From: Nitrososphaeraceae archaeon
GTDB taxonomy: Archaea; Thermoproteota; Nitrososphaeria; Nitrososphaerales; Nitrososphaeraceae
Reading direction: 5' to 3'
Assembly: GCA_030038695.1 (NCBI GenBank)
Contig: JASHSN010000381.1
Location: 1-9,352 of the forward strand
Length of the DNA stretch: 9,352 nucleotides
The translations under genes were made by a program, and so were the position numbers. The notes under the pieces are model-generated. The model saw nothing but the letters and a program-made list of their open reading frames with translations, did not search any database and was not told the DNA's origin. Below are positions 1 through 7,115 of the stretch, piece by piece. Every line of letters starts with the position of its first letter. The first letter of the stretch is position 1.

Positions 1-691
1 CTTCCTGAGCAAGTTTTGGTCTCCACGCTATATGGTTGCCTAGCTCTTCATGAAAGCACTTTCTTAAGATGAATTTACCCCACAACTTTCCTGAGAACAT
101 ACCTATTTTTTTTTCAGTAGGGATAGATTTAGCATAATTAATGAATTCATCGTCCAGAAAAGGGGCCTTAATCTCGATCTGGAGTGTTTTTGCAAGACTT
201 GCTGACGAGAAATGCATTTTCTCCCAGAGTCTTCTTAATTCCACATCTAATTTACCTACATCCGTGAAATATCGCCTAAGATAATTGTAACCTGCAAACA
301 ACTCATCGCCGCCATCTCCAGTCATTAAAGTCATACACCCTTGTTTTTTTGCGCTAATCATGCCTGCATAAACAACACTCGAATTTCTAATTTCGATGGG
401 ACTAAAAGTCTTCAAACATTGGATTACTTCACGTATTATATGTGTGACTTTAATATCACTATTCAGGATTAATTCTGAATGAGCTTCACTGTATTTGTGG
501 GCAATTATCCTAGCATATGGAAGATCTGGGGCTCGATTGTCCCATGCGACTGTGAATGATCGTTTGGGTCTCAGGATACTAGCAAGAATACTACTGTCTA
601 GGCCCCCAGACAGCAGCATTCCCTCGCAGTGGTTCCTCTTTACGCATTCCTTTAGTACAAACACTAATTCTTTACAATCTACGCTTATCAA
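1..691 (-). CDS. Asparagine synthetase C-terminal (PP-loop) domain protein, partial
   Basis: This gene runs off the left edge, so only its first 230 codons are visible. It encodes the ATP-dependent amide-forming half of an AsnB-type asparagine synthetase. The PP-loop motif SGGLDSS lies near residues 27-33, and further on come the family motifs TGDGGDELFAGY, APFLDDEF and WRPKLAQE. The N-terminal glutaminase domain of AsnB is absent: an in-frame TAA lies at 704-706, only about 35 codons before the PP-loop, and the next gene upstream is a regulator. The chosen start is TTG at 691. It is supported by a TATA-like box at 718-725 and by GGGTG just upstream. No ATG occurs before the PP-loop. The protein must use free ammonia or a separate amidotransferase subunit, and it could also amidate another substrate. 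Family call is firm; the exact substrate is inferred. Confidence 0.88.
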   Translation of the reverse strand, partial: MISVDCKELVFVLKECVKRNHCEGMLLSGGLDSSILASILRPKRSFTVAWDNRAPDLPYARIIAHKYSEAHSELILNSDIKVTHIIREVIQCLKTFSPIEIRNSSVVYAGMISAKKQGCMTLMTGDGGDELFAGYNYLRRYFTDVGKLDVELRRLWEKMHFSSASLAKTLQIEIKAPFLDDEFINYAKSIPTEKKIGMFSGKLWGKFILRKCFHEELGNHIAWRPKLAQE

Positions 692-717
692 ATAACACCC
701 TTGTTAAGAAAGGGCTC

Positions 718-725
718 ATATTTTT
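718..725 (-). promoter_or_regulatory. TATA-like box of the asparagine synthetase gene
   Basis: On the minus strand AAATATGA sits inside an A-rich run. Its centre is about 30 nt upstream of the TTG at 691, which predicts transcription starting only a few bases before that codon. This supports the TTG start and an independent promoter in the 113-bp gap after the regulator gene. Confidence 0.45.
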
Positions 726-804
726 TTGCAACTCTGTGTGTTTATCTCTTCTCTATTTCAACTGACTCAACCTTGCCGCGAAATAATAAACTACTGGACC
801 TGCA

Positions 805-1098
805 CTATATCTCTTGCTCTATCTCCTCATTCACTTCAGGCAGCTCTGGAATGGTAGGCAAAAGGCGGAGTAACTGCTCGTATTTCTCAAGATATACTAG
901 ACCTGCCTCCGTGATTCTGTATAGACCACTCGTTTCCGAATAGTTAACTAGTCCCCTTTCTACTGCGATCGCAAGATATCGAATCAATTGAGAATGAGAT
1001 ACCATGGCATTATTCATTATGGTAGTCTTATATTCCCAATCCTTCGTAGCGGAACGTAAAATAGAAGCCATTATTTCAATTTCAGAACGATTCTTCAA
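805..1098 (-). CDS. ArnR1-like winged-helix DNA-binding protein
   Basis: This is a 97-residue winged helix-turn-helix protein resembling the small archaeal HTH_45/ArnR1-like regulators that are abundant in Thaumarchaeota. The opening stretch KNRSEIEIMASILRSA is the typical first helix. Residues about 22-50 hold the helix-turn-helix (KTTIMNNAMVSHSQLIRYL), and GLYRITEAGLVYLEKY (58-73) is the wing and following helix. The C-terminal 20 residues are acidic. The start is TTG at 1098. The frame stays open to a TAA about 18 codons upstream but contains no ATG, and the family usually begins at this point. An alternative ATG at residue 10 would cut into helix 1. It probably acts as a cytoplasmic transcription regulator. 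The target is unknown; candidates are its own promoter, which carries a dyad at 1132-1158, the divergent gene at 1271, or the asparagine synthetase downstream. Confidence 0.85.
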   Translation of the reverse strand: MKNRSEIEIMASILRSATKDWEYKTTIMNNAMVSHSQLIRYLAIAVERGLVNYSETSGLYRITEAGLVYLEKYEQLLRLLPTIPELPEVNEEIEQEI

Positions 1099-1131
1099 TT
1101 TGCACGACCTGCCTCTCCCAAACCTTATCAG

Positions 1132-1158
1132 TTTGTCAATAAAAAAGTGTTAGACAAA
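1132..1158. promoter_or_regulatory. Putative operator dyad around the regulator's promoter
   Basis: TTTGTC at 1132-1137 and GACAAA at 1153-1158 form a perfect inverted pair with centres 21 bp apart, about two helical turns. Between them lies the A/T-rich stretch 1137-1147 (TTTTTTATTG on the minus strand), which is the best TATA candidate for the winged-helix gene starting at 1098. This arrangement fits an autoregulatory operator for a dimeric winged-helix protein. The half-sites are only 6 bp, so chance occurrence is possible. Confidence 0.35.
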
Positions 1159-1236
1159 TTATCAAGACTAAAATGTTTACAGTCTGCTAACAATAAGTAA
1201 CTTTTTTTACGTCCGTCCATTTCAATGCGTAGGCAA

Positions 1237-1247
1237 GTTTTTTAAAG
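1237..1247 (+). promoter_or_regulatory. TATA-like box of the 88-residue protein gene
   Basis: GTTTTTTAAAG is centred about 29 nt upstream of the ATG at 1271, so the transcript would begin within a few bases of the start codon. A GAGGA at 1256-1260 lies upstream of the likely start of transcription or at its edge, so it may not act as a ribosome-binding site. Confidence 0.45.
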
Positions 1248-1270
1248 ACTTTGCAGAGGAAAGAACCTGC

Positions 1271-1537
1271 ATGGCGAAAGAAAAGATCAAGGTCAACAAT
1301 AATGCTTACACAGTAATGCTTAACGAACAGACTCAGATGTATGCAATGAGACTTCGCCGCCTTTACCAACAAACATATAATGACGTGGACAGCTTTGACG
1401 AGGTAAGTTCGGAAATTTCTACAACCGTTAATAATCTCCTCAAGCAGGCAGTATCACCTGAGGTCAGAGAAGATGACATGGATGGCGTAATACAACAGGT
1501 TTTAAAAATGTACGAGAAGTCATTTCAAAAACCGTAA
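1271..1537 (+). CDS. Conserved-looking small protein of unknown function (88 aa)
   Basis: I do not recognise this family. The protein begins with a basic stretch (MAKEKIKVNN), followed by a probable beta-type segment NAYTVMLNEQTQ. Most of the remainder looks helical: RLRRLYQQTYNDVDSFDEV, EISTTVNNLLKQAV, and an acidic amphipathic C-terminal helix around residues 66-86. There are no cysteines, signal peptide or membrane segment, so it should be a soluble cytoplasmic protein. The ATG start is supported by a TATA-like box about 29 nt upstream. The coding character is good: the composition is protein-like and the gene has its own promoter. It is divergent from the winged-helix regulator and shares a 172-bp promoter region with it, so it is a candidate target. 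No function is proposed. Confidence 0.72.
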   Translation: MAKEKIKVNNNAYTVMLNEQTQMYAMRLRRLYQQTYNDVDSFDEVSSEISTTVNNLLKQAVSPEVREDDMDGVIQQVLKMYEKSFQKP

Positions 1538-1616
1538 TTTTATACGTCGCTTGGACGATTAAACTCAAACCAGAAATCGGTAAATATGACCATTCTCAAT
1601 ATGTAAGTGAAAAAGT

Positions 1617-1626
1617 CTAAATAATA
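1617..1626 (+). promoter_or_regulatory. TATA-like box of the threonine synthase gene
   Basis: CTAAATAATA is centred about 25 nt upstream of the GTG at 1646. That spacing predicts a leaderless transcript starting at the GTG itself, and it supports this start over any later methionine codon. Confidence 0.55.
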
Positions 1627-1645
1627 TTCAGAAAGATTTTCTTGT

Positions 1646-2983
1646 GTGCCTGTAGCCATTAAAAAGTGCATAAATCCTTCATGCGGTTTATCGTTTGAGA
1701 TCGAAAATGACTTTTACAAATGTCCTTGCGGTTCCCTACTTGATATCGTATATTCTGTGGCGCCATCCAAGGACCTGATCGAAGTATTTTATGCGAGGAG
1801 AAACCACGGCGGGAACATTTTTAATGAAAGTGGCGTATGGCGTTTTAGAGATCTTATCAATTTTCTTGGGATAAATACCGAGAGTTTCGACGAATGTGCA
1901 GGAGGTTTAGTGTCTCTGGATGGTGCAGAGGGGAGACTTTCTAGACCATATAAAATGAGTAAAGTCGCGGACTACGCCATGATGAATCATGACAATTTCC
2001 TGCTCCAGCCTGAAGGCTATAACCCGAGTGGATCGTTCAAAGATAATGGGATGTCGACTGCCGTTACTCATGCAAAGATGCTTAGTGTAAAAAAATTGAT
2101 CTGTGCCTCTACGGGGAATACTTCTGCCTCAGCAGCGATGTACGCCGCAAATGAAAATATAGAATGTGATGTATACATTCCGAGAGGCGAAGTTGCTGCT
2201 GGGAAGCTAGGTCAAGCATTCCAGTTTGGAGCTCAAGTTATTCAGGTTGATGGCAACTTCGATGATGCACTCGAGGCCTCTCTGGCGGAAGCAGACGAGA
2301 CGCAAGGATATACAGTCAATTCAGTCAACCCGTTTCGTCTAGAAGGACAAAAAGCGATCGTTTATAGAGTGATGGAACACTTAAACTGGAATCCGCCAGA
2401 TTGGATCGTATATCCAGGAGGCGCTCTCGGAAACACCTCCAGCTGTGGTAAATGTCTTCTTGAATTATATCAATGGGGATGGATAAAAAAGATTCCGAGA
2501 ATTGCGGTAATCAATGCTGAAGGAGCAAATTCTTTTTATGAGCTAGTCAATGGCTTATTTGAAAACAAAAGACTTGATTGGAATTGTGGAAGACCCGATC
2601 TAGAAATGGTAGAGAGATACTATTTGCATAAACAAAAGAATGGCTTTCATCCAAAAACTCGTGCTACCGCGATACAGATTGGAAAACCTGCAAATATAGC
2701 AAAGGCATTGAGAGCAATCGAAATTTCTAAGGGCGTAGTAACACAAGTAAGTGATGAAGATATGACAGACGGAATGTCGGTAGTGGGTTTGAATGGATTT
2801 GACTGCGAAATGGCGTCTGGTGCAGTTCCAGCAGGTGTTCGAAAACTCAGAAAAGAGGGAATTATCGAATCCGATGACGTCGTGGTAGGAATCCTGACAG
2901 GAAGGCAGAAGGACCCAAAATTACCAGTAGAATACCACAGTAATCGTTCAAACCGGTACGCTAGACCTGCCAAACATAAATAA
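1646..2983 (+). CDS. thrC: Threonine synthase (PLP-dependent, zinc-ribbon type)
   Basis: This 445-residue fold-type II PLP enzyme probably converts O-phosphohomoserine to threonine and phosphate. It opens with a zinc ribbon (Cys8, Cys13, Cys26, Cys28). The motif NPSGSFKDNGM (126-136) carries the PLP-binding Lys132, STGNTSAS (155-162) follows, and GGALGN (258-263) is the cofactor phosphate loop. The length fits archaeal ThrC. Translation starts at GTG 1646, where a TATA box sits at leaderless distance. The stop lies only 31 bp from the stop of trpE on the other strand, a tight convergent pair. Archaeal genomes often encode more than one ThrC-like paralogue, and cysteate synthase and related enzymes share this fold. 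Threonine synthase is therefore the best call but is not proved by sequence alone. Confidence 0.87.
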   Translation: MPVAIKKCINPSCGLSFEIENDFYKCPCGSLLDIVYSVAPSKDLIEVFYARRNHGGNIFNESGVWRFRDLINFLGINTESFDECAGGLVSLDGAEGRLSRPYKMSKVADYAMMNHDNFLLQPEGYNPSGSFKDNGMSTAVTHAKMLSVKKLICASTGNTSASAAMYAANENIECDVYIPRGEVAAGKLGQAFQFGAQVIQVDGNFDDALEASLAEADETQGYTVNSVNPFRLEGQKAIVYRVMEHLNWNPPDWIVYPGGALGNTSSCGKCLLELYQWGWIKKIPRIAVINAEGANSFYELVNGLFENKRLDWNCGRPDLEMVERYYLHKQKNGFHPKTRATAIQIGKPANIAKALRAIEISKGVVTQVSDEDMTDGMSVVGLNGFDCEMASGAVPAGVRKLRKEGIIESDDVVVGILTGRQKDPKLPVEYHSNRSNRYARPAKHK

Positions 2984-3014
2984 ATATGCCTCTTAAAAGA
3001 TTCGTAGAGTGAAA

Positions 3015-4406
3015 TTAGGAGACACGCTTCTTAGGACTTTTTGATTTCTCAAGTGCAGAGAGCATAGCGTTTGCCTTGTGTTCAGTCTCTTGCCATTCAC
3101 TTTGAGGAATAGAGTCCATAACTATGCCTGCCCCACTTTGAATAAAGCCGTTGTTTTTATCGGTAAAGATGGATCTGATCGTAATAGCGAAATCGCATGA
3201 ACCATTTGCAGAAAAATAACCAAGCGCACCAGCATACGGCCCTCGAAAATTTGGCTCCAATTCATCGATTATCTCCATGGCACGAGGTTTTGGAGCTCCA
3301 GAAACAGTGCCTGCGGGGAAAACAGCTCTAAATGCGTCGTACGAATCTAAACCCCTCTGAAGAATCCCTGAGACGTGCGATATTATATGTTGTACATGAC
3401 TAAATCTTTTAACTTTCATCAACTCCTCAACCTGAACTGTGCCATACTTACTTACCTTTCCAATGTCGTTGCGAGCTAAATCTACTAACATCGTGTGCTC
3501 CGCAACTTCCTTTTCATCGTTGAGGAGGTCTCTACTTAACTCCTGATTCGTCTTTGCGTCGTCTCCTACAGGCCTGGTTCCGGCAATCGGGAAAGTCTCC
3601 AAACGCTTTCCTGTGACACGAAGGAGCATTTCAGGACTAGAGCCTATGATATGCCGGTCACCCATCTTGAAGAAGTACATGTAAGGTGAAGGATTTATAT
3701 TTCTAAGATTTTCGTACACTCCTAAAAGATCTCCAGATATATTAAAGCTCATACGCTTTGAAAGAACAACTTGAAAGATATCTCCATCATAAATATATTT
3801 TTTTGATTTTTTCACGTTTTCTATAAACTGTTTTCGAGTAATATTTCGGACAGGTTTTGAATACGAAAACGTTGATTCCTGAAGATCCAAGTTAGCCGAG
3901 ATAATATCGTTTATCTCTTTGATACGAGAGTTCGGTCTCATCGAAAAATAATATGCCTGTTTTTCTACGTGATTATAAAGGATTCCGTCCGTGAATATGC
4001 CGAATTGTAGCAATGGGGAAGGATAATTCTTCATATTTTTTGCTGGCAGCTGTTCCCAGAAGCGCACGGCATCGTAACTTATATACCCCACTGCACCACC
4101 TATGTATCTGAACCTGCTGTCACGAAGGTTTGGAACAATTTTACGAAGTTCGGATAGTGGGTCTGAAACTTTGATTGTTTTTTTAATTACGCCTGATCGG
4201 TCTATTATCTTAAATTTTTCGGTGTCGCAGATAATCGTTAATTCCGGGTCAAATCCAATGATAGAAAATTCAGACAACTCTTTGGGACCTACAAGAGATT
4301 CTAGGATGAAAACTTTATCGTATCGGTGGTACATTCTTTTAAAGATTCCAAACTGATCCTCGAGGGACTTGATCTTTTCTATATGGAGACGACTGTGTGA
4401 TACCAT
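3015..4406 (-). CDS. trpE: Anthranilate synthase component I
   Basis: This 463-residue chorismate-utilising enzyme makes anthranilate from chorismate, the first committed step of tryptophan synthesis, normally using ammonia supplied by TrpG. The N-terminal domain holds FILES (33-37), the counterpart of the LLES feedback motif, and NPSPYMYFF (238-246) is the second part of the tryptophan site. The catalytic core shows PIAGTRPVG (273-281), where Ala follows PI as in TrpE; PabB usually has Lys there. It continues with DLARNDIG (309-316), [18 protein letters not shown] (363-380) and QSGAGIV (423-429). The ATG at 4406 is limited by a TGA three codons upstream, and a weak TATA-like AATATTTGA lies at about 4437-4445. 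No trpG or other trp gene is in the window: its downstream neighbour is convergent thrC and its upstream neighbour is a DUF2203 gene. Confidence 0.95.
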   Translation of the reverse strand: MVSHSRLHIEKIKSLEDQFGIFKRMYHRYDKVFILESLVGPKELSEFSIIGFDPELTIICDTEKFKIIDRSGVIKKTIKVSDPLSELRKIVPNLRDSRFRYIGGAVGYISYDAVRFWEQLPAKNMKNYPSPLLQFGIFTDGILYNHVEKQAYYFSMRPNSRIKEINDIISANLDLQESTFSYSKPVRNITRKQFIENVKKSKKYIYDGDIFQVVLSKRMSFNISGDLLGVYENLRNINPSPYMYFFKMGDRHIIGSSPEMLLRVTGKRLETFPIAGTRPVGDDAKTNQELSRDLLNDEKEVAEHTMLVDLARNDIGKVSKYGTVQVEELMKVKRFSHVQHIISHVSGILQRGLDSYDAFRAVFPAGTVSGAPKPRAMEIIDELEPNFRGPYAGALGYFSANGSCDFAITIRSIFTDKNNGFIQSGAGIVMDSIPQSEWQETEHKANAMLSALEKSKSPKKRVS

Positions 4407-4476
4407 GCTAATTTTCAGCTTTCGATATCATCTTCAAATATTCCGTCGAAGCTCAAAACTACTCACCAAATGGAAT

Positions 4477-4902
4477 CTATCTCAAGTCTGTCAGGTCATC
4501 TTCCCCTGTTAGAAAGCCCTTAGGTGCCAATGGTTTCCTTCCCATGAATCCTTCGTCCTTATCATGCCAAAATTTAATCTCCGTTTCACCGAGCTTCCAA
4601 CAAAGCCAGACTTCTTCGTCAAACCTCATAGAAGGAAAATCAATCAAACCTTCGTCCACACTTTTGATCATAATTCCCATATCCTCAATTTGCTCTATCG
4701 CCTTGTACAAATGGGAAACGGCTCCGTTTAACTGCTGCTTTTTTTTTATGAATCTTTCCAATGAGGATCCTGACTCTACTGTTTTCTGCAATTCCTCTTG
4801 TAACGAAACAACATTATTTTTTTGAGAAAGTATAATGTCAAACCTCCGCCTTACCTCCGGAAGGGCCTTGTTTGCATCCTGAGGGGTGAATATCCGGAAC
4901 AT
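4477..4902 (-). CDS. DUF2203 family protein
   Basis: This 141-residue protein matches the DUF2203 pattern. It starts with the typical FTPQDANKALPEVRRR segment (5-20). A long helical, coiled-coil-like middle follows (about 22-76). The conserved C-terminal block contains MGIMIKSVDEGLIDFPSM (75-92), EEVWLCWKLGETEIKFWHD (96-114) and GFMGRKPL (118-125). The biochemical role of the family is not known. It has no signal peptide or membrane segment, so it is expected in the cytoplasm. The ATG at 4902 is supported by a TATA-like box 25 nt upstream, which suggests its own leaderless promoter even though the upstream HExxH gene ends only 36 bp away on the same strand. It may also be cotranscribed with trpE, which starts 70 bp downstream; no functional link to tryptophan synthesis is evident. 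Confidence 0.88.
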   Translation of the reverse strand: MFRIFTPQDANKALPEVRRRFDIILSQKNNVVSLQEELQKTVESGSSLERFIKKKQQLNGAVSHLYKAIEQIEDMGIMIKSVDEGLIDFPSMRFDEEVWLCWKLGETEIKFWHDKDEGFMGRKPLAPKGFLTGEDDLTDLR

Positions 4903-4922
4903 CAGACTTTTTTTGGGAGCCA

Positions 4923-4931
4923 GATAATTAA
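4923..4931 (-). promoter_or_regulatory. TATA-like box of the DUF2203 gene
   Basis: ATTAATTAT on the complementary strand is centred about 25 nt upstream of the ATG at 4902. This is the spacing expected for a leaderless transcript. The box lies in the 36-bp gap and close to the stop of the upstream HExxH gene. Confidence 0.45.
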
Positions 4932-4938
4932 TGCATTC

Positions 4939-5307
4939 CTAAAGAGCCGGCTTTACCTTTCGCCGCATTTGGGTCTTGCTTATCTTTTGTGCATTTTTAA
5001 CTGACGTAGGATTGGCGCGTTTAATTTTATCCAAGTCTCCTAGACCGTGTGGGTAGTTTTCCCACATATTGGATCGGCCAAACAAGTTGTCTAACTTTTC
5101 CGACGCTGAAAGAGAGAACTTATTCAGGGCCAAGTGCAGAGTTTCGTGGCTTAGCAGCGAAGAAGCGATTTCGACAATGTTGCCATAGTTATGATATTCT
5201 TGCCACGTTCTATAATTCGAAATGAATGCACGTGACCTTCCATAGTAGGATACAAACATCAATCCTCGTTTTCCAGCCATCCCTTTTAGCCTAAGATCGA
5301 CAACCAT
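4939..5307 (-). CDS. Small putative zinc metalloprotein with HExxH motif
   Basis: This 122-residue protein is of a family I do not recognise. Its most telling feature is HETLH at residues 54-58 in a predicted helix (IVEIASSLLSHETLHLAL), which matches the HExxH zinc-peptidase signature. Glu70 in SASEKLDN could be the third ligand of a gluzincin-like site. The N-terminal part (YYGRSRAFISNYRTWQEYHNYG) is aromatic, and the last 30 residues are basic and probably disordered. There is no signal peptide or membrane span. The size is close to that of minimal single-domain metallopeptidases, but the third ligand is uncertain and no activity can be claimed. The ATG at 5307 is bounded by an upstream in-frame TAA and is the only good start. 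It lies upstream of the DUF2203 and trpE genes on the same strand. Confidence 0.75.
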   Translation of the reverse strand: MVVDLRLKGMAGKRGLMFVSYYGRSRAFISNYRTWQEYHNYGNIVEIASSLLSHETLHLALNKFSLSASEKLDNLFGRSNMWENYPHGLGDLDKIKRANPTSVKNAQKISKTQMRRKVKPAL

Positions 5308-5659
5308 GAATCCACATCCCCGTTCTGTTTATCCAAGGACGGTTGATTAACTTATCTTTCCGATAAATATCTGATATTTTCAGACTCCTTCATTTTTTTT
5401 GAATCATCCACCCATCTGGAAGCTACAAAAGTCTACATTACGCCATTGTTTATCAAATATTAATGCGTGTGAAAAATGCTAATATCTTGGATATTCTGTA
5501 TGTAATATAATAAAATATGGTGATTAAATCAATAAAATGATAGCATTTATTAAATTTTTTACTGTGATTTGGCTTAAATTGCTGTGTTGCAATCAATCGG
5601 TAGAAATCTGTGAGGACGATCAGTTTTTCAGATCAAATGTATGAAATGGGGCGTTCCTA
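5308..5659. other. AT-rich intergenic region without a gene
   Basis: This 352-bp gap separates the divergent HExxH and glycerate kinase genes. I see no credible ORF, tRNA or known riboswitch in it. It contains A/T-rich TATA candidates, for example GATATTTATC on the minus strand at 5362-5371 and TTTATTAAATTTTT around 5546-5559. It also has short dyads: TCTGA-TATTT-TCAGA (5370-5384) and AATATC-TTG-GATATT (5481-5495). None has the consistent spacing that would fix a promoter for the TTG-initiated kinase gene. Confidence 0.5.
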
Positions 5660-7069
5660 TTGGGGCTTATTCTAAATAGGACAGACTTGGAAAGAGACCA
5701 CTACCCTAGCCGATCGTTAAAGATCTCTCTTTCTGCCTTAGAATTCTCTGTCACTAATTTAGACCCGAAAAAACTCGTCGAAAACGCGATCAAATTGAAA
5801 AATTCCAAATTATTGTTGACTGGCATTGACAATAATGTTACTACATTAAATCTAGATGACTATGACTCGATATACGTAGTGGGAGCAGGCAAGGCAGCGG
5901 CAAAAATGCTAGAGGCAGTTTCGAAGATTCTAAAGAATAGACTCTCAGGCGGTGCAATCACTGTTCCACGTAATAACATCAAAGAATATGATAATTTAAC
6001 AAAAACCAGACATGTAAAGATAACCGAGGCAGGCCATCCTTTTCCTGACGAAGATGGTGTTAAAGGAACAATAAAAATTATGAAATTGTTAGGCAAGGCT
6101 ACTGAATCTGACTTGATATTTTGTTTGCTATCAGGTGGAGGCTCCGCTCTATTACCACTGCCTAACAAGGGCGTCTCACTTCAAGATAAACAGAAGATTA
6201 CGAACGCATTGCTGTCCGTAGGGGCAACCATCAATGAAGTTAACGTAATCCGGAAACATCTCTCGCAAGTTAAGGGTGGGAGACTTGTGCGCTATGTCAA
6301 GAGAGGTGGTACTGTACTCACTCTGATCCTTTCCGACGTCATAGGGGACCAAATCGATATTATTGCCTCAGGTCCAACTGTACCCGATAGGTCTACATTT
6401 CAAGACGCCGCCGATATACTAAAAAAGTATGATTTATGGCAGAGACCTTTTACGTCAGTTAAAAGGCTGATAAAGAAGGGTATTGACGGCGAAATTGAGG
6501 ATACGCCAAAAGAGGGTGATCCGATATTTGAAAAGGTACATAATATTTTGATAGGCAACAACTCGATGCTGTGCAGCTATGCAGCCAAGTATCTTTCAAG
6601 GCATGTAAACAAAGTGACAAACTTGGGCTCTTCCTTTGGGGGCGAAGCACGAGAATTTGGTAGTTTTCTTGCAGACTTGAGTAAAGACGTCATTAGATCA
6701 AGGGAATCAACTGCGTTTGTGATGGGAGGCGAGACAACTGTCAAACTTAACCGTTTTCGGAACAACGGAATGGGCGGTCGCAATCAAGAGGCTGTTCTTT
6801 CAGCCTCATTAAAATGGAAATCACCCCCTGCAGTCGATATAACCATACTTTGCATGGGAACTGACGGCGTGGATGGGAATTCGAACGCGGCTGGCGCAAT
6901 ATTGACCCCGACAACTATCTCGAGGATAAAGGAGGGCGCTATTAATGTGAAAGAGTACATGGACAGGCATGACAGTTACAGCGCCTTAAAGATCTTAAAG
7001 TCATTAATCGTGACCGGGCGTACGGGCACAAATGTAAATGACATATCCATAATATGTAAAATGATGTGA
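5660..7069 (+). CDS. Glycerate 2-kinase (DUF4147/MOFRL family)
   Basis: This 469-residue cytoplasmic enzyme should phosphorylate D-glycerate to 2-phosphoglycerate, feeding glycerate into lower glycolysis or gluconeogenesis. The N-terminal DUF4147 domain shows YVVGAGKAAAKM (72-83), GHPFPD (125-130), LLSGGGSALLPLP (156-168), RKHLSQVKGGRL (198-209), SDVIGD (225-230) and ASGPT (236-240). The C-terminal MOFRL domain has GGETTV (356-361), GGRNQE (372-377), GTDGVDGNSNAAGA (400-413) and TGRTGTNVNDI (452-462). The length is slightly above the common 440-450. The start is TTG at 5660. An in-frame TGA lies at 5642-5644, there is no ATG before the conserved region, and NRTDLE matches where family members begin. 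It is convergent with the biotin ligase gene and stands alone without other glycerate-pathway genes. Confidence 0.93.
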   Translation: MGLILNRTDLERDHYPSRSLKISLSALEFSVTNLDPKKLVENAIKLKNSKLLLTGIDNNVTTLNLDDYDSIYVVGAGKAAAKMLEAVSKILKNRLSGGAITVPRNNIKEYDNLTKTRHVKITEAGHPFPDEDGVKGTIKIMKLLGKATESDLIFCLLSGGGSALLPLPNKGVSLQDKQKITNALLSVGATINEVNVIRKHLSQVKGGRLVRYVKRGGTVLTLILSDVIGDQIDIIASGPTVPDRSTFQDAADILKKYDLWQRPFTSVKRLIKKGIDGEIEDTPKEGDPIFEKVHNILIGNNSMLCSYAAKYLSRHVNKVTNLGSSFGGEAREFGSFLADLSKDVIRSRESTAFVMGGETTVKLNRFRNNGMGGRNQEAVLSASLKWKSPPAVDITILCMGTDGVDGNSNAAGAILTPTTISRIKEGAINVKEYMDRHDSYSALKILKSLIVTGRTGTNVNDISIICKMM

Positions 7070-7115
7070 TGAAGTACTAGCAAAATATTGACGCTCAAAT
7101 ATTAAAATTCTACGA

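Noticed and set aside
495..943. Plus-strand frames of 66 and 80 codons at the left end
   Set aside because: The first is antisense to the asparagine synthetase PP-loop region. The second overlaps the winged-helix gene and has implausible composition.
1216..1227. TCCATTTCAATG shared with the dyad at 8005-8022
   Set aside because: A few shared 12-mers are expected by chance in a window of this size, and the partner arm of the dyad is missing here.
2647..2973. 108-codon minus-strand frame within thrC
   Set aside because: It lies wholly inside a well-supported enzyme gene and shows no recognisable motif or promoter.
5370..5384. TCTGA-TATTT-TCAGA followed by a T-run on the plus strand, like a hairpin terminator
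   Set aside because: No plus-strand gene ends upstream of it. Its place between divergent genes fits promoter DNA better, and the stem is only 5 bp.
5308..5659. Possible structured RNA or tRNA in the AT-rich gap
   Set aside because: No T-arm-like motif, cloverleaf or long GC stem. Only short A/T-rich dyads are present.
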